Origin: Anseranas semipalmata
Lineage: Eukaryota; Chordata; Aves; Anseriformes; Anseranatidae
DNA: 64,000 nt
Direction of reading: 5' to 3'
NCBI GenBank assembly: GCA_013399115.1
Contig: VXAA01004054.1
Span: forward strand, 152,157 to 216,156
Below, piece by piece: positions 11,581 to 25,000 of the stretch. The notes below the pieces were generated by a model that worked only from the letters and a program-made list of their open reading frames with translations, was not told where the DNA came from and did no database searches. Each line of letters starts with the position of its first letter. Within the stretch, counting starts at the first letter, position 1. The translations under genes were made by a program, and so were the position numbers.

Positions 11581-13006
11581 TGTTATGTCTACACTGAGCA
11601 GGCACAGAACAGCCCTATGAACAAATCAAGACCTTACTCTACCACTCAAAAGCCTCTCCCTGCAAAGCATTTTCAAGCAACAATGAACATCAGTGTCTGC
11701 CCTTTAATCCATTCTGTTAAAGGCTTATCAGGTATTTCTTCAGGTTTGAGCACACTAGCAAAGAAAACACTTTCTTAATGTTTTCCAGGGCTGGATTTTT
11801 TGAAGGTGATTAACGCAGTAATTACATCACAAAACATGGAAATTAAATTAACCTTATCAGTAATCCTGTCCATCTTTCTAAAGAAAAGTTTTTCTACAGT
11901 ATCCTCTCAAGTGTTGTGTCCAGTTTAATTAAAATATTTTTCAAGTCTCAGAGGTTTTACTTCTTTCCATCAGAAAACTGTACCACACTTCAACAGAAAC
12001 AGCTGGATGTTTCTCCTGATATTTACTAAATGTTCTCTTATTCAGACATATTCCCCCTTGCATGTAGGCATTATATACTGATATATCCCTAGTCCCTTTG
12101 ATGCCCATAACACAGTATCTCTCTTCCAATCTATCTTTAAATTCATGTTTCAAAATCCCTAGCATCCAGCCAGAGAAAACACAAAAGGAAAGCCAATACA
12201 CAAGCATTACATGCAAAGCAGCCTTTCTCTGCTGACAGAAGGCATTACAGCTGCTCACTTTTTCTGCAAGAACCCATTGTGCTTTTACTTACATAATGTG
12301 ACTGCAGTCCTGTTCCTGACTTTGACCATAAAAAAGTACTTGTGATGAGAGGCTTTGCTTTTTAAGCTGCAACTCATACTCTAAATGCCAACAGATTCCA
12401 GTACATTCAGACACTTAACACTTTTCCCTTAAACAAAATCTGCCCCAGTGCCTTTCATTCCATGTCTGCCTAATTATGAGTTGTCCACCCATAGAATCTG
12501 GAGATAACGCCCCACTTTAACTATTCATTGTGAATTAGTCATCTCTTCTCCAGTCTTCAATTTTACAACTCACATCCAAAAGGTTTGGAAAGCAATTGTC
12601 TTGTGATCTAGGCACTGACACAATGTTCATCAAATAAGGATTCAGCCACTGGTACTGCCATGGGAATCTCATATGATCTGGGCAAGCCATCAGCATGCAG
12701 CTCCACAGTCATGTCAAGGCATTAACTTGCTTCTGTGGGTGTCTCTCTCAGTCCCATCAGCGTGCAACAAATTAATACTTCTGGCATGCATTTAGAAAAT
12801 AAGTGAATAAGCATTCATGAGGTGGTCTATATGAGAAGAACCAGAATGATGCTGACATGTAAGGTAGGCATTCTAATAAGATAAGTAACTACTTAAGGAA
12901 AACTCCTACTCATTCCCCACAAATTTCGAAGACAGCCATGCATGAACACTTTTGCTTCTCTGATATTAAAATTCTTAAAACACATCCTTTCTTCACCTTG
13001 ACTTAT

Positions 13007-13021
13007 ACACACACACACACA
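13007..13021. repeat. (AC)n microsatellite
   Basis: Seven and a half AC units ahead of an A run. Confidence 0.9.
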
Positions 13022-13383
13022 AAAAGTTAGTATAAAAAGGTATCAATCATCATGTACTCTGCATCCTCATTTTAGCCATCATAGAAACTTTTGCTTCCTT
13101 TGGAAATTTAAAAACTAAGCACTCTAGAATTACATGCTGCATCAAGTAAAAATAAAAATACCACAGAGGAAGTACGCAACTTGCTTATTTTTTCATTTGA
13201 ATGAATCACATTGGAGATCCACAGTGGAAATATTTTTTTAGAGCAGATTTAAAGCAAAAGCTGTTTTTCCAACAAAATTATCTTATTACTAAGTAAAAGA
13301 AGATAGTTACTTAATACTTTCTTTATGTAAACTTAAAGAACCATTGTTGCAATTCTAACTATTTTATGTCAAGTCAGTACTTA

Positions 13384-13405
13384 TATTCCCTAGGTATTCC
13401 CTAGG
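13384..13405. repeat. 11-bp perfect tandem duplication
   Basis: TATTCCCTAGG is repeated twice head to tail without mismatch. Confidence 0.85.
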
Positions 13406-14371
13406 TACTCTTTCCAAATTTTTTTGTGCACATAATGCAAATGAAATGCAAAGCTACAGCTCTCAATTATATAGTCTTTTGAATGTGACAGTTAATTACT
13501 AAAATTGGTATCTGAATGTCTGAATGCAGGGTAGTGGAATGCAAAATACATTGTTTTAAATGGATTCACTGAAAAGAAAAACAAAAAACAAAAACCAAAA
13601 AACGACCAAACCTAAATCTACTCTGATCACGTCATTCAAATTCTTATAAAACAATATTTTGCTAGGTTGTTAGAATGTAAGTGGAAAATAACTAACACAG
13701 ACTTAGGTAAGAATACACCATAAAGACTTTGTGTTCAGTACTTTTTGCAAAAGACCATATAACACCTTTTCTGCAGTAGGAGCAATTTCCTTCATTCTTA
13801 GCAAGCTCAGCCAAAATTTTGCTAATATTAAACTTCAGACAGTATTATAGCACCAGACATTTTAATTAACTACTTATTTTTTCCAAATAATTTGGCTGAG
13901 TGAACAGAGTTCATTTTAAAAAGAGCTAAGATTATCATGTGCAAGAAGAAATACAGTCCCTCATTCTGGAAGAATTAGTAGGTCACTGTAAATAACATCT
14001 GCACACTTACTGTAAATCATTTTGGTGGCAGAAGGTACTGCCATGCAGTCTGATCAACATTATCAACGAAGCACAGCCAATTATTTTGATATGTTTGTAT
14101 GACAGATTGCTGTTATTAGTCAACATTAGGATGTTTGATGTAGTTGCATAGGACTGCCATTCCCCAAACTTGTTTTGTACTCTCGAAAAAATGTTTCTGC
14201 AAAAATTAAATTTAGGTGAGAAACAGGTGCAAGGGTTTTCTTTCCCTTGCATCCTGTAACGTTCAACTTCAAGCCACGTTTTATCTCAACTGCAAACAAT
14301 CTGTAACGAGTCTTGAAATCTATACAAATTAGTTTCAGCAGTTCCCATCATCTGCATCTGCAAACAGAACT

Positions 14372-14835
14372 CAATCACAGAATCACAGAATGCTTTAGGT
14401 TGGAAGAGACCTTCAAGATCACCTAGTCCAACCTCTGACCTAACTCTAACAAGCCCTCCACTAGACCATGTCGCTAAGCTCTACATCCAAACGTCTTTTA
14501 AATACCTCCAGGGACGGTGACTCGACCACTTCCCTGGGCAGCCTGTTCCAATGCCTAACAACCCTTTCAGTAAAGAATTTTTTCCTAATATCCAACCTAA
14601 ACCTCCCCTGGCCTAACTTAAGCCCATTCCCCCTCGTCCTATCACCTGGTGCGTGGGAGAAGAGACCAATCCCCACCTCGCTACAGCCTCCTTTCAGGTA
14701 CCTGTAGAGAGTGATAAGGTCACCCCTGAGCCTCCTCTTCTCCAGGCTAAACAACCCCAGCTCCCTCAGCCGCTCCTCATAAGACTTGTTCTCCAGATCC
14801 CTCACCAGTTTCGTTGCCCTTCTTTGGGCACACAA
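14372..14835 (-). mobile_element. CR1 LINE 3' end, well preserved
   Basis: On the plus strand it begins with AATCACAGAATCACAGAAT (the reverse of the octamer-type tail), followed by GTTGGAAGAGACCTTCAAGATC and then the reverse complement of the 3' part of ORF2. About 460 bp, truncated at its 5' side near 14835. The reading frame of the ORF2 C-terminus is uninterrupted, which suggests relatively little decay. It is antisense to the window's plus strand, hence the same direction as TPK1 transcription. Confidence 0.96.
14461..14835 (-). pseudogene. CR1 ORF2 C-terminal fragment (open, 124 codons)
   Basis: The frame reads [18 protein letters not shown] near its start, then [35 protein letters not shown] and ends [10 protein letters not shown] before a stop. 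This is the conserved tail of CR1 ORF2, downstream of the reverse-transcriptase domain. The endonuclease and reverse-transcriptase parts are absent, so it is a dead fragment even though no stop interrupts it. The first Met is probably not a native start. Confidence 0.9.
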
Positions 14836-17761
14836 ACCAACATCTATACTTTGTATGATGCATCACTGAATCAAGCTTCCCCTTCCTGCTGACTTGGAAT
14901 AACCAAAAGCAAGATCTCCCTTTCCTTCAGGAAAATAATCCATTTTCTCAAAATGACAAGGCACAGTTGCTTTATCTACAGATCAGTGCCAAGAGGCTGC
15001 AGTAATTCTGGTCATGTCCTGTCACTGTTATTACATTGATACTGGTGTAAATTGCAGAGCTTCCAGTCTGAGCGACAGGAGAACTCCAAACTCCTTGAAA
15101 GACCTTCTTAGGTTTGAGGGCCCAACAACTATATTTCGAGGGATCCAGCTGTTTCTTTCTGTAGACAAGGAAGACGAGAAACGAGGTATACAGGAAAAAA
15201 ATGGGAGGCAATAAACAGAAAATAGAAACATATGCTAGAAGACACTGCTGTGCAGACTGTCCTAGGGCTGGCAAAGCAGAGCACATACCCGTGAAAGTGT
15301 GAAGGCTGTAAGAGTCCCAAACACTAAGGCTGGCTTTTTTACTAAGAATTGTGTCACTGCACACTCATCTTCCATTTCATTTTCCATGGTATCTCATATA
15401 TTTCGAGTAAATAATGAATTACTGCATCCAGACACTTGTTTCTACATACCCCATTCATCTCAGTGGGAGTCCTGCAAGCGCTGCCAAGTGCTGCCAATCA
15501 CTGTTGTGAACAGCCCGTAGCCGAGAAGGCAGACATGGTGCCCACTTCTTGTCTGAATATTTTTTCCATTAAAAGCAATACACCTAATAGCTACTCAATA
15601 CTGAATTCCCCCATCGCTCTGAAAATCTCTGGTGACTCAAACAGAAATTAAGGATCTGTGAGGATATTCCTGCTGTATCACCCAGCTCTCACTTTTCCCT
15701 CCTCCATTTTAATTATTATTTGATTTTCCAAGTTTAACTCACTAACCACTTTCACAGATTTTTAGCTCAGAAGCAGAAATAAAGACAGTGTAAAACATGA
15801 ATTGTGAAAAAAATAGTAACCCACGTAATTCTTCCCCATGCTCCCAACAGTGGCTTTTCCCTATTCACTAGTGACCCGTTCCTGTTCTTCACAGCTTAGT
15901 GTCTCTGCAAAAACCTTTTGGTCAAAAAGCTGCTTCAGACAGGACAACCACATCCAAAAACACAATAAAACGTCACTGCAGTGAAAGCCATACTCTGCCC
16001 CGACTTGCAGCTGAACGTGGCCCCTCCACCACCCCTTCCAAGCTCCTGCTCTGGCCCATCCTGGCCTAACGAGCAGCCAGGGTAAGGGGTTCCCATCACC
16101 AGCTTCCTCTGCCACCAACAGCAGTAGAGCTGCTCGTCCGTTTCAGAGGTCAGTTCTGAAACAAACACTGTTTTTTAATATTTGGAAGATGTCTCCACCC
16201 TCAGAGGCCTGGCATTATCAGGAGAAACAACCAGATGGAGTAGACTGAGACAGATTAGCACAGTACTGAATTTGTTAATCACAGTACAGGGGAAACAAAC
16301 AAACAAAAAAAGATAAAAGAACTGACATGCATAAAGATACGCCCTACCTAACCCCTGAGGACCTCCTTTACCCAAATTGTCCTAGTGACTGTGAAAGAAA
16401 ATGAGTTCATAAACTAATTTTCACGAAGCACTGAATGGTCTGAGCCCATGACCTGAGAAACAATACAAGGAAAGCAAGAGTACCTGACCGCTCTTTGGAC
16501 ACCTCTGACAAGGCATCCTGAGTTGGCAGGATAACAGAACCTTCACCTGAGCAGGGAGCCAGGCCACTGATTGATCTTTTCAAACCAGAGTGAAGGATGA
16601 GAGGAGAGGCAGGGAAGAAAATGATCTAAACATATGGGGCTCCCAGGTACTGTGGCACTATAAATGATAAATAGCAATAACATCAGTCATTTGATTTCTA
16701 GATCAAGTGCAGGGACGTACAATGAAATCAATAAACCAAAAAGGACAAGGGAGAAAAAGTATTCAGAAGTACACGGGCATGGATCAACAAGTTAATTAAC
16801 TGGCCTAGCAACGTTGTACAAAGGTTCCTCACAAAGCATCCCTGACAAACTGAAATTGCTAGTGATGATCTGTATTATCCCATTTCCTGTAACTGCACCT
16901 TATCCCTAAACTGACATCATCCCTTCCTCTGTTATTGATTTATCTTGGGCCATCCTTCTGTACTGAGATGCAAAATAGCGCTAGCAGAATTAAATAAAGT
17001 AGCTTTTCAGTAAGTCATTAGCAAAACTCCAGGGAGAAAAGGGTGGAGGGAGAATAAACACTGCCAGTTTGATTGTACCACAACAGTAGCTTTTCTTGCT
17101 CAGCAGTATGCTTACAGAGATGGCTTTTTTTGGCTGAAAAGTTAATCACAGAAGACTTTATTACTTCGTATACTGCAGAATGATAAAGACAACTACTGGA
17201 ATAATTACATTATGGTATAATTACACAGTAACCCATTGTCAAGGACATGGAAATGCTCTGGAAGTACTTTTTGAATTCTAAACGTGCTGTATATTTCTCA
17301 GAGGGTTGTTGGGGCTTTCCTGTATCGATGATTCCCAGCCCACGACCTATCAGCACACCATGACTCAGTCCCAGGCACACACACATTGCTACCTCCATGC
17401 CAGCTCTGTGCAGAGCTGTTGCAGGCACCTTTGCATCAAGTTCTCAGACCTGGGAGCACGGCTGGTCATGCTGCAGACACACTCAGGTCAACCAGAATAA
17501 AGACATTCCAGGGGACAACCTAATCAGCTTGGTCTCGAAGCTGAAATCAAAGCCTCTGCTGGTAGGGGAGGCTGGGAAGAAGACTTAAAGGTAGAGAAGG
17601 CAACGAACGCTGCCAGTGACTGAGGGATGTCCATCTGCAAGGTGATCTGGAATCATTTTACCAGGTGAATTCACCACATTCAGTTGAGGAAGGGGCTGTA
17701 ACTGCACGCAGGCAGGAAACAGTACACACACTGGAACCTGTAGCCAACATCTACTCATATT

Positions 17762-17798
17762 TGAATATCAAGTGATGAATGTATGAATATCAAGTGAT
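17762..17798. repeat. 22-bp partial tandem repeat
   Basis: TGAATATCAAGTGATGAATGTA is followed directly by a second copy of its first 15 bases. Confidence 0.8.
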
Positions 17799-18027
17799 TT
17801 TCAGCTTAAATAGCTAACTGTCCTTAGACTCACATGAATTCCTCAGACCAGCTGTGGACTGGGGGCTATACAAGGCTATACACAAGGCCTATACAACTTT
17901 CATGAATTTGTCTGGGAGCAGTAAGCCTGACAACCTGCAGTACAATCAGAAACCAGAGTCATCAGACAGACAATTATTTCTGGAACCAGCACAGCAAGTA
18001 GATGTTCCATCTGATTGGGCAGAAATT

Positions 18028-18048
18028 AAAAATAAAATAAAATAAAAT
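18028..18048. repeat. (AAAAT)n microsatellite
   Basis: About four AAAAT/AATAA units. Confidence 0.85.
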
Positions 18049-19824
18049 CAAGATTAATTTCATTTTATCTCTAATCCTACACTCTACACTCACTTATCAT
18101 CTCATGTCTTAGTTGAAGGACATGAATTCACTCTTTTTTATTGTATTTCTACAGTACCTGGCAAAAGGGAAACATAAATAATAAACAGCAATGAAATATC
18201 AATCACAGCTACAGGTTTGTAACCCACTCCATAACCACAAACTGGACATTTAGTGTGGAAGCTGCTTGGTACTGAAGGACACAGGGAGGGGTAGATAAAA
18301 ATCTGCATCTGTCCACAGAAAAGATGCATCTCTACTTCACTAAATTTCAAGTACTATGCCTTCACGATACACACACAGACTAATCAGAGTAACGGATCTG
18401 TAGACTGCCGTGTATGATGGATTCTTTGAATTTCTTACCTAAAATCTGCATGAAACATGGTGACTGGTTTGTATGGAGGTCAAACGGGAGATTTCATCTG
18501 AAAATTTTGTTTGCACTTTTTGGAGTTCAAAAGCACAAAGGTTTGAAGTTCCAAGGAAAAGCACACAGACATACTTGGATATATCTCATTTAAGGGAAAA
18601 AATATTCAGCATACATCATGTGAACATGTGGCCAGCCTAAACATCCAGCCAGGCTGGCACACCTGATAATTACATGCATATAGTCAGGTAAGAGTGCTTG
18701 CCCTGTGAAGTGAGGTGACTGTGGCCAACCTGTTAAGAAGACCTTTTGAAATCCAGACTATATTCAGCTCAGACCGATTAGGTCTGGTGGACTCAGGAAA
18801 TAGAGACAAGTGTTTTTTACAGATTTTCTTAACTCAGTAATGAAAATGAAAGACAGCAGTAGTGCTTGGACTTTCTGTATGCTAAATCCACATACGTTCG
18901 TTTCGCTATAATAGTCACTTATCTGGATTAGTAAATTTAGTTAAATGAAAAGTGGATTTCAACTCTGCAAGCATGAAGATTCTATTTTCCATGAAAAATC
19001 CAGTGTTACATCTTACAATGCATATACTAGCAGTTACAAAAATGCAAGTCAATTAATGAAAAAAATGCATACACTTGAACACTGTTAGCTTATTAAATAT
19101 TTAAAAAACAAATCCTATGAAATCAATCCATGAATCGGATCTAAGCTGATGTACACATTCAGGAGATATGCTTTTGCTCTATTAATTCTAGCTTTTAAAT
19201 GTCATCTTGCTATATTATTTAGAACCAGGACAACCACCAAGAGTTCTATCAAATTCTGGGGAAAAAATCCCAGAACAGTATTTGTGGCAATAATGAACTT
19301 AATTTTCCAATATCGAAAAAGGAATGTTGGTATCAACATTCAAATTAAGCCTATTCTCACTCTACATTATTTAACAAGATTTAATTTATCAATTGTCAAA
19401 TTATCCAATAAAGTCATTAAAATGAAATACATGCTCCCTCTACAACAGATGCAAATCACATCAGGTCATATTAAATTGGCTATTAAAAACATGTAGATGA
19501 ATACCAGCCCAATGACTGTAAAATCTGGTGTTGCTTCTACAGGGAGAATATTTTTTATTTTAGATTAAAGGGGTTTAAAAAACACCCAAGAAACAAAAAC
19601 TAATCCCTTGCACTGTAGAATTGCAACTGGAAGACTAGATGCCTGGATTCTGTCTTTTAGAGTCAAGCTGGCTTCAACAAGGTCACAAAAGCATCTAAAC
19701 TGATGATCCAAAAATGAAAACAAAAAAATTATCTTCTAAAAGAAAGATTCATTCTCAGCAGGTCATCACAATCAGCTTTGTTGTTCTTAAATGCTACGAC
19801 ACACTTATCCCTTGTCAACCCTCT

Positions 19825-19843
19825 CCCCCCCCCCCAAAAAAAA
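19825..19843. repeat. C11-A8 homopolymer junction
   Basis: Eleven C followed directly by eight A, a slippage-prone site. Confidence 0.9.
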
Positions 19844-20785
19844 CAACACACGTATCTGTTTAAACATGCTTTTAGTCAGATTATTATTTTGCACGTATTT
19901 TTGTTTGGCTAGAAAATGATGAATGATGCCTCTAATATTTTCGAAATAGGTTATCTGAGTTGCACACAGTATTCCATGGGTGGCTTCAAACTTTCTGCAG
20001 TGGCACTAGAAGATAACCTACTGCTGGCTGTGAATCCCTCCTTATGACGGGATCACCTTCACTCGTTCCACTGCCATGTTGTGAAGAGAGTACACACAGC
20101 TTCAGTGTCATTAAGACTATAGCTGCTCCTCTCCATGCAACGCTAAGCCTGAGCTGTGGGATTTGGAAATTGAGTCTTCTGACCCTGCTTTTATGTCCAA
20201 GCTGGAACACTAACAGGAAGGTTACAGGGCTTGTTGTTCAGGGTGTAGCAGTCACCTTCTGATGATGACAGGATTTCCACTTCCTTGTGTTCCTTCCCAT
20301 TAGCCAGCCTTTTTGCCAAGTTCTACGAGTTCTTTTGTTATAGAGTATAGTAAGATGTTGATCTTTAAAAACCATGCTGTCCCCATAGCTCAGTTTGCCC
20401 ACTTGATCTTTTTGTGCTTTCTAGGTAACTAAATTACCCATTAGTACAGGTGGAGCTCACAGAAAACAGCTTTAAGACTGGAGCTTGGAGTTTTTGACCT
20501 TCGAAACAGTATTCTTGCTGATCAGTTCCTCTTTCTTCACCTGGCCCTCCTCCTCTTGCATACTTCACACTTGCTCTTAATTTCCTTGCTGAGTTCAGAT
20601 GGTTATACTGGAAGTCCTTCTTGTTTTTCAGTTTTTGTTTATAAACTAGTTCCAGGCAGAAGTTCTTTAAGATAAAAGGGGTAGAAATCTGCCTTTTCAT
20701 CAGTTAGCGCATAAGCTCCTATGCAGATGGCCTGTTCTCAATTTCTTGAGGCTTTCCCGTTTTAAAATACAATTATATAAGATTT

Positions 20786-20800
20786 AAAAAAAAAAAAAAA
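20786..20800. repeat. Poly(A) tract, A15
   Basis: Uninterrupted run of 15 A. A13 follows further on at 21048-21060. Confidence 0.9.
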
Positions 20801-22027
20801 GGAAAAAAGACAAAGTAGAGCACAGACCTCACAGACTTTCTGATCATCTCCACAGTTCACAATTTAACTTCTAATCATTCTACCCAATGTTATTCTTGGC
20901 CCCCAAAAGCTACCAGAAAATGTTTTATTGTCTACCAAAACTATACTGAAAATACCGATACTTCTTGTCTGTTCAGTGACTGCATGCTGAGAAAGCATCT
21001 GCCATCCACCATTCAGGTATACCTCGATTTTACTGTTTAATACTATTAAAAAAAAAAAAATTACTACTTTTTCCCCACATGCCCAAAAATCTGAAGCCAG
21101 ATCAGCTGGTTTTGTTCATAACTTCATCATTAATCTTTACTTTTTATTCCTACTATTCCAAATCAGTGCATGCCTTGTAATATTTTTACTCCATACTTGC
21201 CAGCCAATTCACTGTATTTCTGGTAAAGCAGTAAAAATCTATCTGCATACCAATGACAATTGTTTTAGTTTCTCTGTTTTGCTGCCAAGGTTCTTGTACA
21301 TTACTGAACAAAGCATTTCAGTTACTCCTCGCTGACCTTATCCAATTTTCTAGCTGGGTTACGTACATCGTCCAACCACAACTCCAATCCACATTAAATT
21401 GTACTTCTTCCCTCCGTTCCACACTCTAACCCCCAGTTGTGTCTTTATCCTTTACTAAACAAAGCAATCTCATATGCTATGGAGACATAGATAAGCTTAT
21501 CTAACCACATTTTGCATTTAAAAATGAACTGATTTACTGGACGCATGTGGTTGAACTCAGTAGCTAGAGATAATATTGATCGTTTCTCATCACCAAGCCC
21601 TTCTGCACTTTATGAATAGTACTTATCATCATCTCATACCTCATTTTTATTCATACACTGAAGGAGAAAATAAACCATTCTACTTTTTTCAAACCTAAGC
21701 ATTGAACTGAAGTCAAATGACTACAATAAAATAATAATAAAAAAAATCTTTAGCTGTACAGTACAGACCCCTATCAAAAGCTTCTTTAGTTTTTTCTTTC
21801 TTCTAGCTCCAAGTTCAGCCAGTGATGTGGTCAGTTCTGTCTGTTCCCTTAAACTTCCAGTAGTTAACATTTTAAAAACCTTCTTTATTTAGTTTGAATG
21901 ATTTCAAACTGAATTGAGGAATTTGGTAACAAAGTGCCACAATTTTCATTTTAATTAATTTACTTTTCAAAAGAAATATATAAATTTAGTGAAATACAAG
22001 CACTAATACTGTGTTTGTATCTTTCAG

Positions 22028-22051
22028 ATATATATATATATATATATATAT
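22028..22051. repeat. (AT)n microsatellite
   Basis: Twelve AT units, self-complementary, likely polymorphic in length. Confidence 0.95.
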
Positions 22052-25000
22052 TTAATTTGTGCTAATAATACAAAAGGTAGCTGCTAAATACTTAGCTGCT
22101 GAAAGGTATGTAGAGGACACTATATGTTTCCCAAACCGATACTCACAGAAGTGGCTGACAAGCAGACTTCAAAAACTGTATTACCTGCCAACACAGCAAC
22201 TGGAAGGGACCTCCTGTGTCCTCACACTTGTTGCCTGCTATCCAAGGTAACGACATCCTAACCACCCTTTCACTGAATCATCAAAGACGTGTTCCCTGCC
22301 TTCAGGCACATCATTTAGGGTTAGAATTACTGTGATTGCAGATGCTCAACAATAATATCACTTTCACGGACAAGTGGCCATTTAGGAAGTATGTCTGTGT
22401 ACTGTTCCCTGATCACACAACTCATTATTACATGAATACCATTTCAAAGCCTGGATCTCCTGTCATATTTTAATTCAGATTTTGAGTGCCACCGTAATGT
22501 TCCTACTTTGTTCATAACTCAGACAAAACCCACAGCGAGAAAGGCTCAGGTGCACTCATTTTAGATTAGTGAATCATTTGGAAGTAGGGAGGAAAAAAAA
22601 GATAGAGTGGGATGGTTTGCTATGGAAAGAAATAAAGGATCTATTGACAGATAACAGAATAGGAAGCTGTTGTCACTTACATTTCCTTCTGTGCGACTTC
22701 TTTGAAAGTGAATTTAACTAAGTGAGAGCCACTGTAAACACCAGTAAGATGATTTATGGACTGTTCATCTTTACAAAATTTTTTAGTGTTTATCAAAGCA
22801 AATCAGATTTACCCTAACGCTTCAAAGCATCTTGAGTCACCACAAAAAAGTATATCGCATAAGCGATGAATAGTGCTCTGTAAGGAACCTTTAATTTTTT
22901 ATACTATTTCCTTCCCTAATCTAACCACTCATTTTACATTGGCCTCTTTCCTGCTCCACTATTTTATTCCTGCCGCAGGGAATTCTGAGCTATTCCACAG
23001 CATCTATAAGCTGTCAACTCCTACCTACATTTTGCACACTTTATAGAACCAAGTTCAAGAAGAACCTGTCAAAAACGTCAAATGCAATTATTCTCTTTCT
23101 CGTATCGCTTCATTTCTCTACCTATGCATCTACTTGAGCTTCATGTCTGCATTTACAAAAAAAATGTCACACAGAGCTGTCCTGTATTTTGTACTGGAGG
23201 ACATGATCACAGGACAATCACCTACTTTAACTCTTAAATGCCTTGTAATCTCTGTACCTTCTGATAGGATGTCTCTGTTCAAAATGCTGAAAGCCTCACC
23301 ACTGCCATTGCCTTAACTTGCCCTTCTACAGAAGTGGAGCAAAGGAGAGAGACAGTGAGTCTGGCCACAGACAGCTATTTCCTTTATTGAGGGGAAATAG
23401 ATTTAGATGACACAAAAATACATAGAAACGGTAAAATTGGAGGAAAGGGCTGTCTCCCTTGGCTGACTCTAGCCTCTTCTTGGACAGTGAGAATGGACTC
23501 TGCGGCAGCTGGTCTCTACCCATCTGCCCGGGGCTGCAAACTGCAACCAGGGCAGTACATGGAGGTTGGCACAAGGACTGAAGCACGTAGAGCAGTCTAA
23601 ACTTGGCAATTAAAGACAGGATACATGCTTGAATCCAAAATTGCCCAGAGTCAGGAGGAGGTGGCTTGTCCAAACACTCAAAAAACTGCAAAAAGCATGT
23701 GAAAACTTCTCCAGTCCCCTTTCCAAGATCAAACCAAACATACTTTATCTAAAACTGCTGGAGCATATGAGATTTGATTCTGTTGTTGTTGACAAAATAA
23801 AAATTTGCAACATCCTGCCCCTCAGACCAAATTACAGATGCTCAAGGTCCAGTGGGAGCTGAGCTCTTTTGGAACAGTAATGGAGCTTTTAACATGGAAA
23901 AATACTTCATGGAGTTTCAGAATCCCTCCACCATCCCTCCCATTTTAACTGATCAGTGGGAGAATAAAATGGGAGCTGAATTATGACATTCCCAGTTTCC
24001 TGACAGCATGTGCCCCACTTCCAGACCAGGATATGCTCAAGACATTGAGCACATGATCTTATCAAAGAAAAGATTTTTTAAATCGCTCTAAATACTTTCC
24101 AACACATCCATCTGTGTAAGCAACTGTCGATGCCAGATCAGAAACGCACTTCTGCTTGTATGTTAAGTCTTGATGAGTACATTTATCAGCTCTTAAAACC
24201 TGTGATAAATAAAGGATACAGAGCATGTTCTGATTCCTGAGAAGTCCCCACTACAGTCCTGTTACAATTTCCACCAGGAAACTGTAGTAGTAAATAGACC
24301 TAAGAGACAAATCCATGCTTGACCTGAAGACAGAAAGGGTATGGTCCCTTGTGAGCATTACTATCTTGTTGAGGCAAAGGCTGACCTGTTATCTCTCAGA
24401 AATATTTTTGAGGCAGGATCCAAGTAAGTAGCCAGCAGATGCACGGAAAGGGGATAGTAAAAACAAAGACCATTACAAGCATTATTCCTTCCCTCTGTCC
24501 AAAGCAAATATTGCAAACCCAGTCCTAGAAGTAAAGGAGTACCAGCTGGGGCAGTAATATTAAGGAATCCAGTGCAACTATCTGTCTGTTGAAAACCCTG
24601 AGATGCTTCTACAGGCAGGTCTCCAGTTTTGACTTCTTCCTACAAATATGACTACAGTAGTAATTAAAATATAAAGTATCTAAGGCACTATAGTGCCTTC
24701 TTTCTCTTTTAGTGTATCTTGAAACACTAGATGATGAACAAAACAAGTGGAGGGCTTTTACAAGCAGCACCTGCACACTGATATGTCAAAAGATTCTGCC
24801 TTTCAAATGCTAGAAATAAATGAAACTGGGTCACCATAAGCAATCATATCCTATGTTTAATTCCTACTCTGTTCTCTGAAGGTGTCCTCCCACTGCTGAG
24901 CTTAAAAAGAGGAAGGTCTTTTCAGCTCTCAATAGAAGGCTTCTCTTGAAGGCTACATTTTTCTCCATTAAATAAAAATCTGGTAATGTTAACCAGCAAT

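Larger units (their letters stand above)
5747..14371. other. Intronic interval without recognised gene
   Basis: Mostly AT-rich unique sequence. I see only low-complexity tracts, a palindrome at 6384-6403, a cluster of regulatory-looking motifs at 7273-7295, and a TGCA-dense patch at 10592-10848. No mobile element or coding sequence could be recognised. Confidence 0.55.

Noticed and set aside
14972..15364. Minus-strand frame of 130 codons with a membrane-like segment followed by basic residues
   Set aside because: Two other frames over the same DNA are also open, the hydrophobic part coincides with a pyrimidine-rich tract, and no family is recognised.
23326..23691. Minus-strand frame of 121 codons
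   Set aside because: No motif, no splice context, and a composition typical of non-coding DNA.
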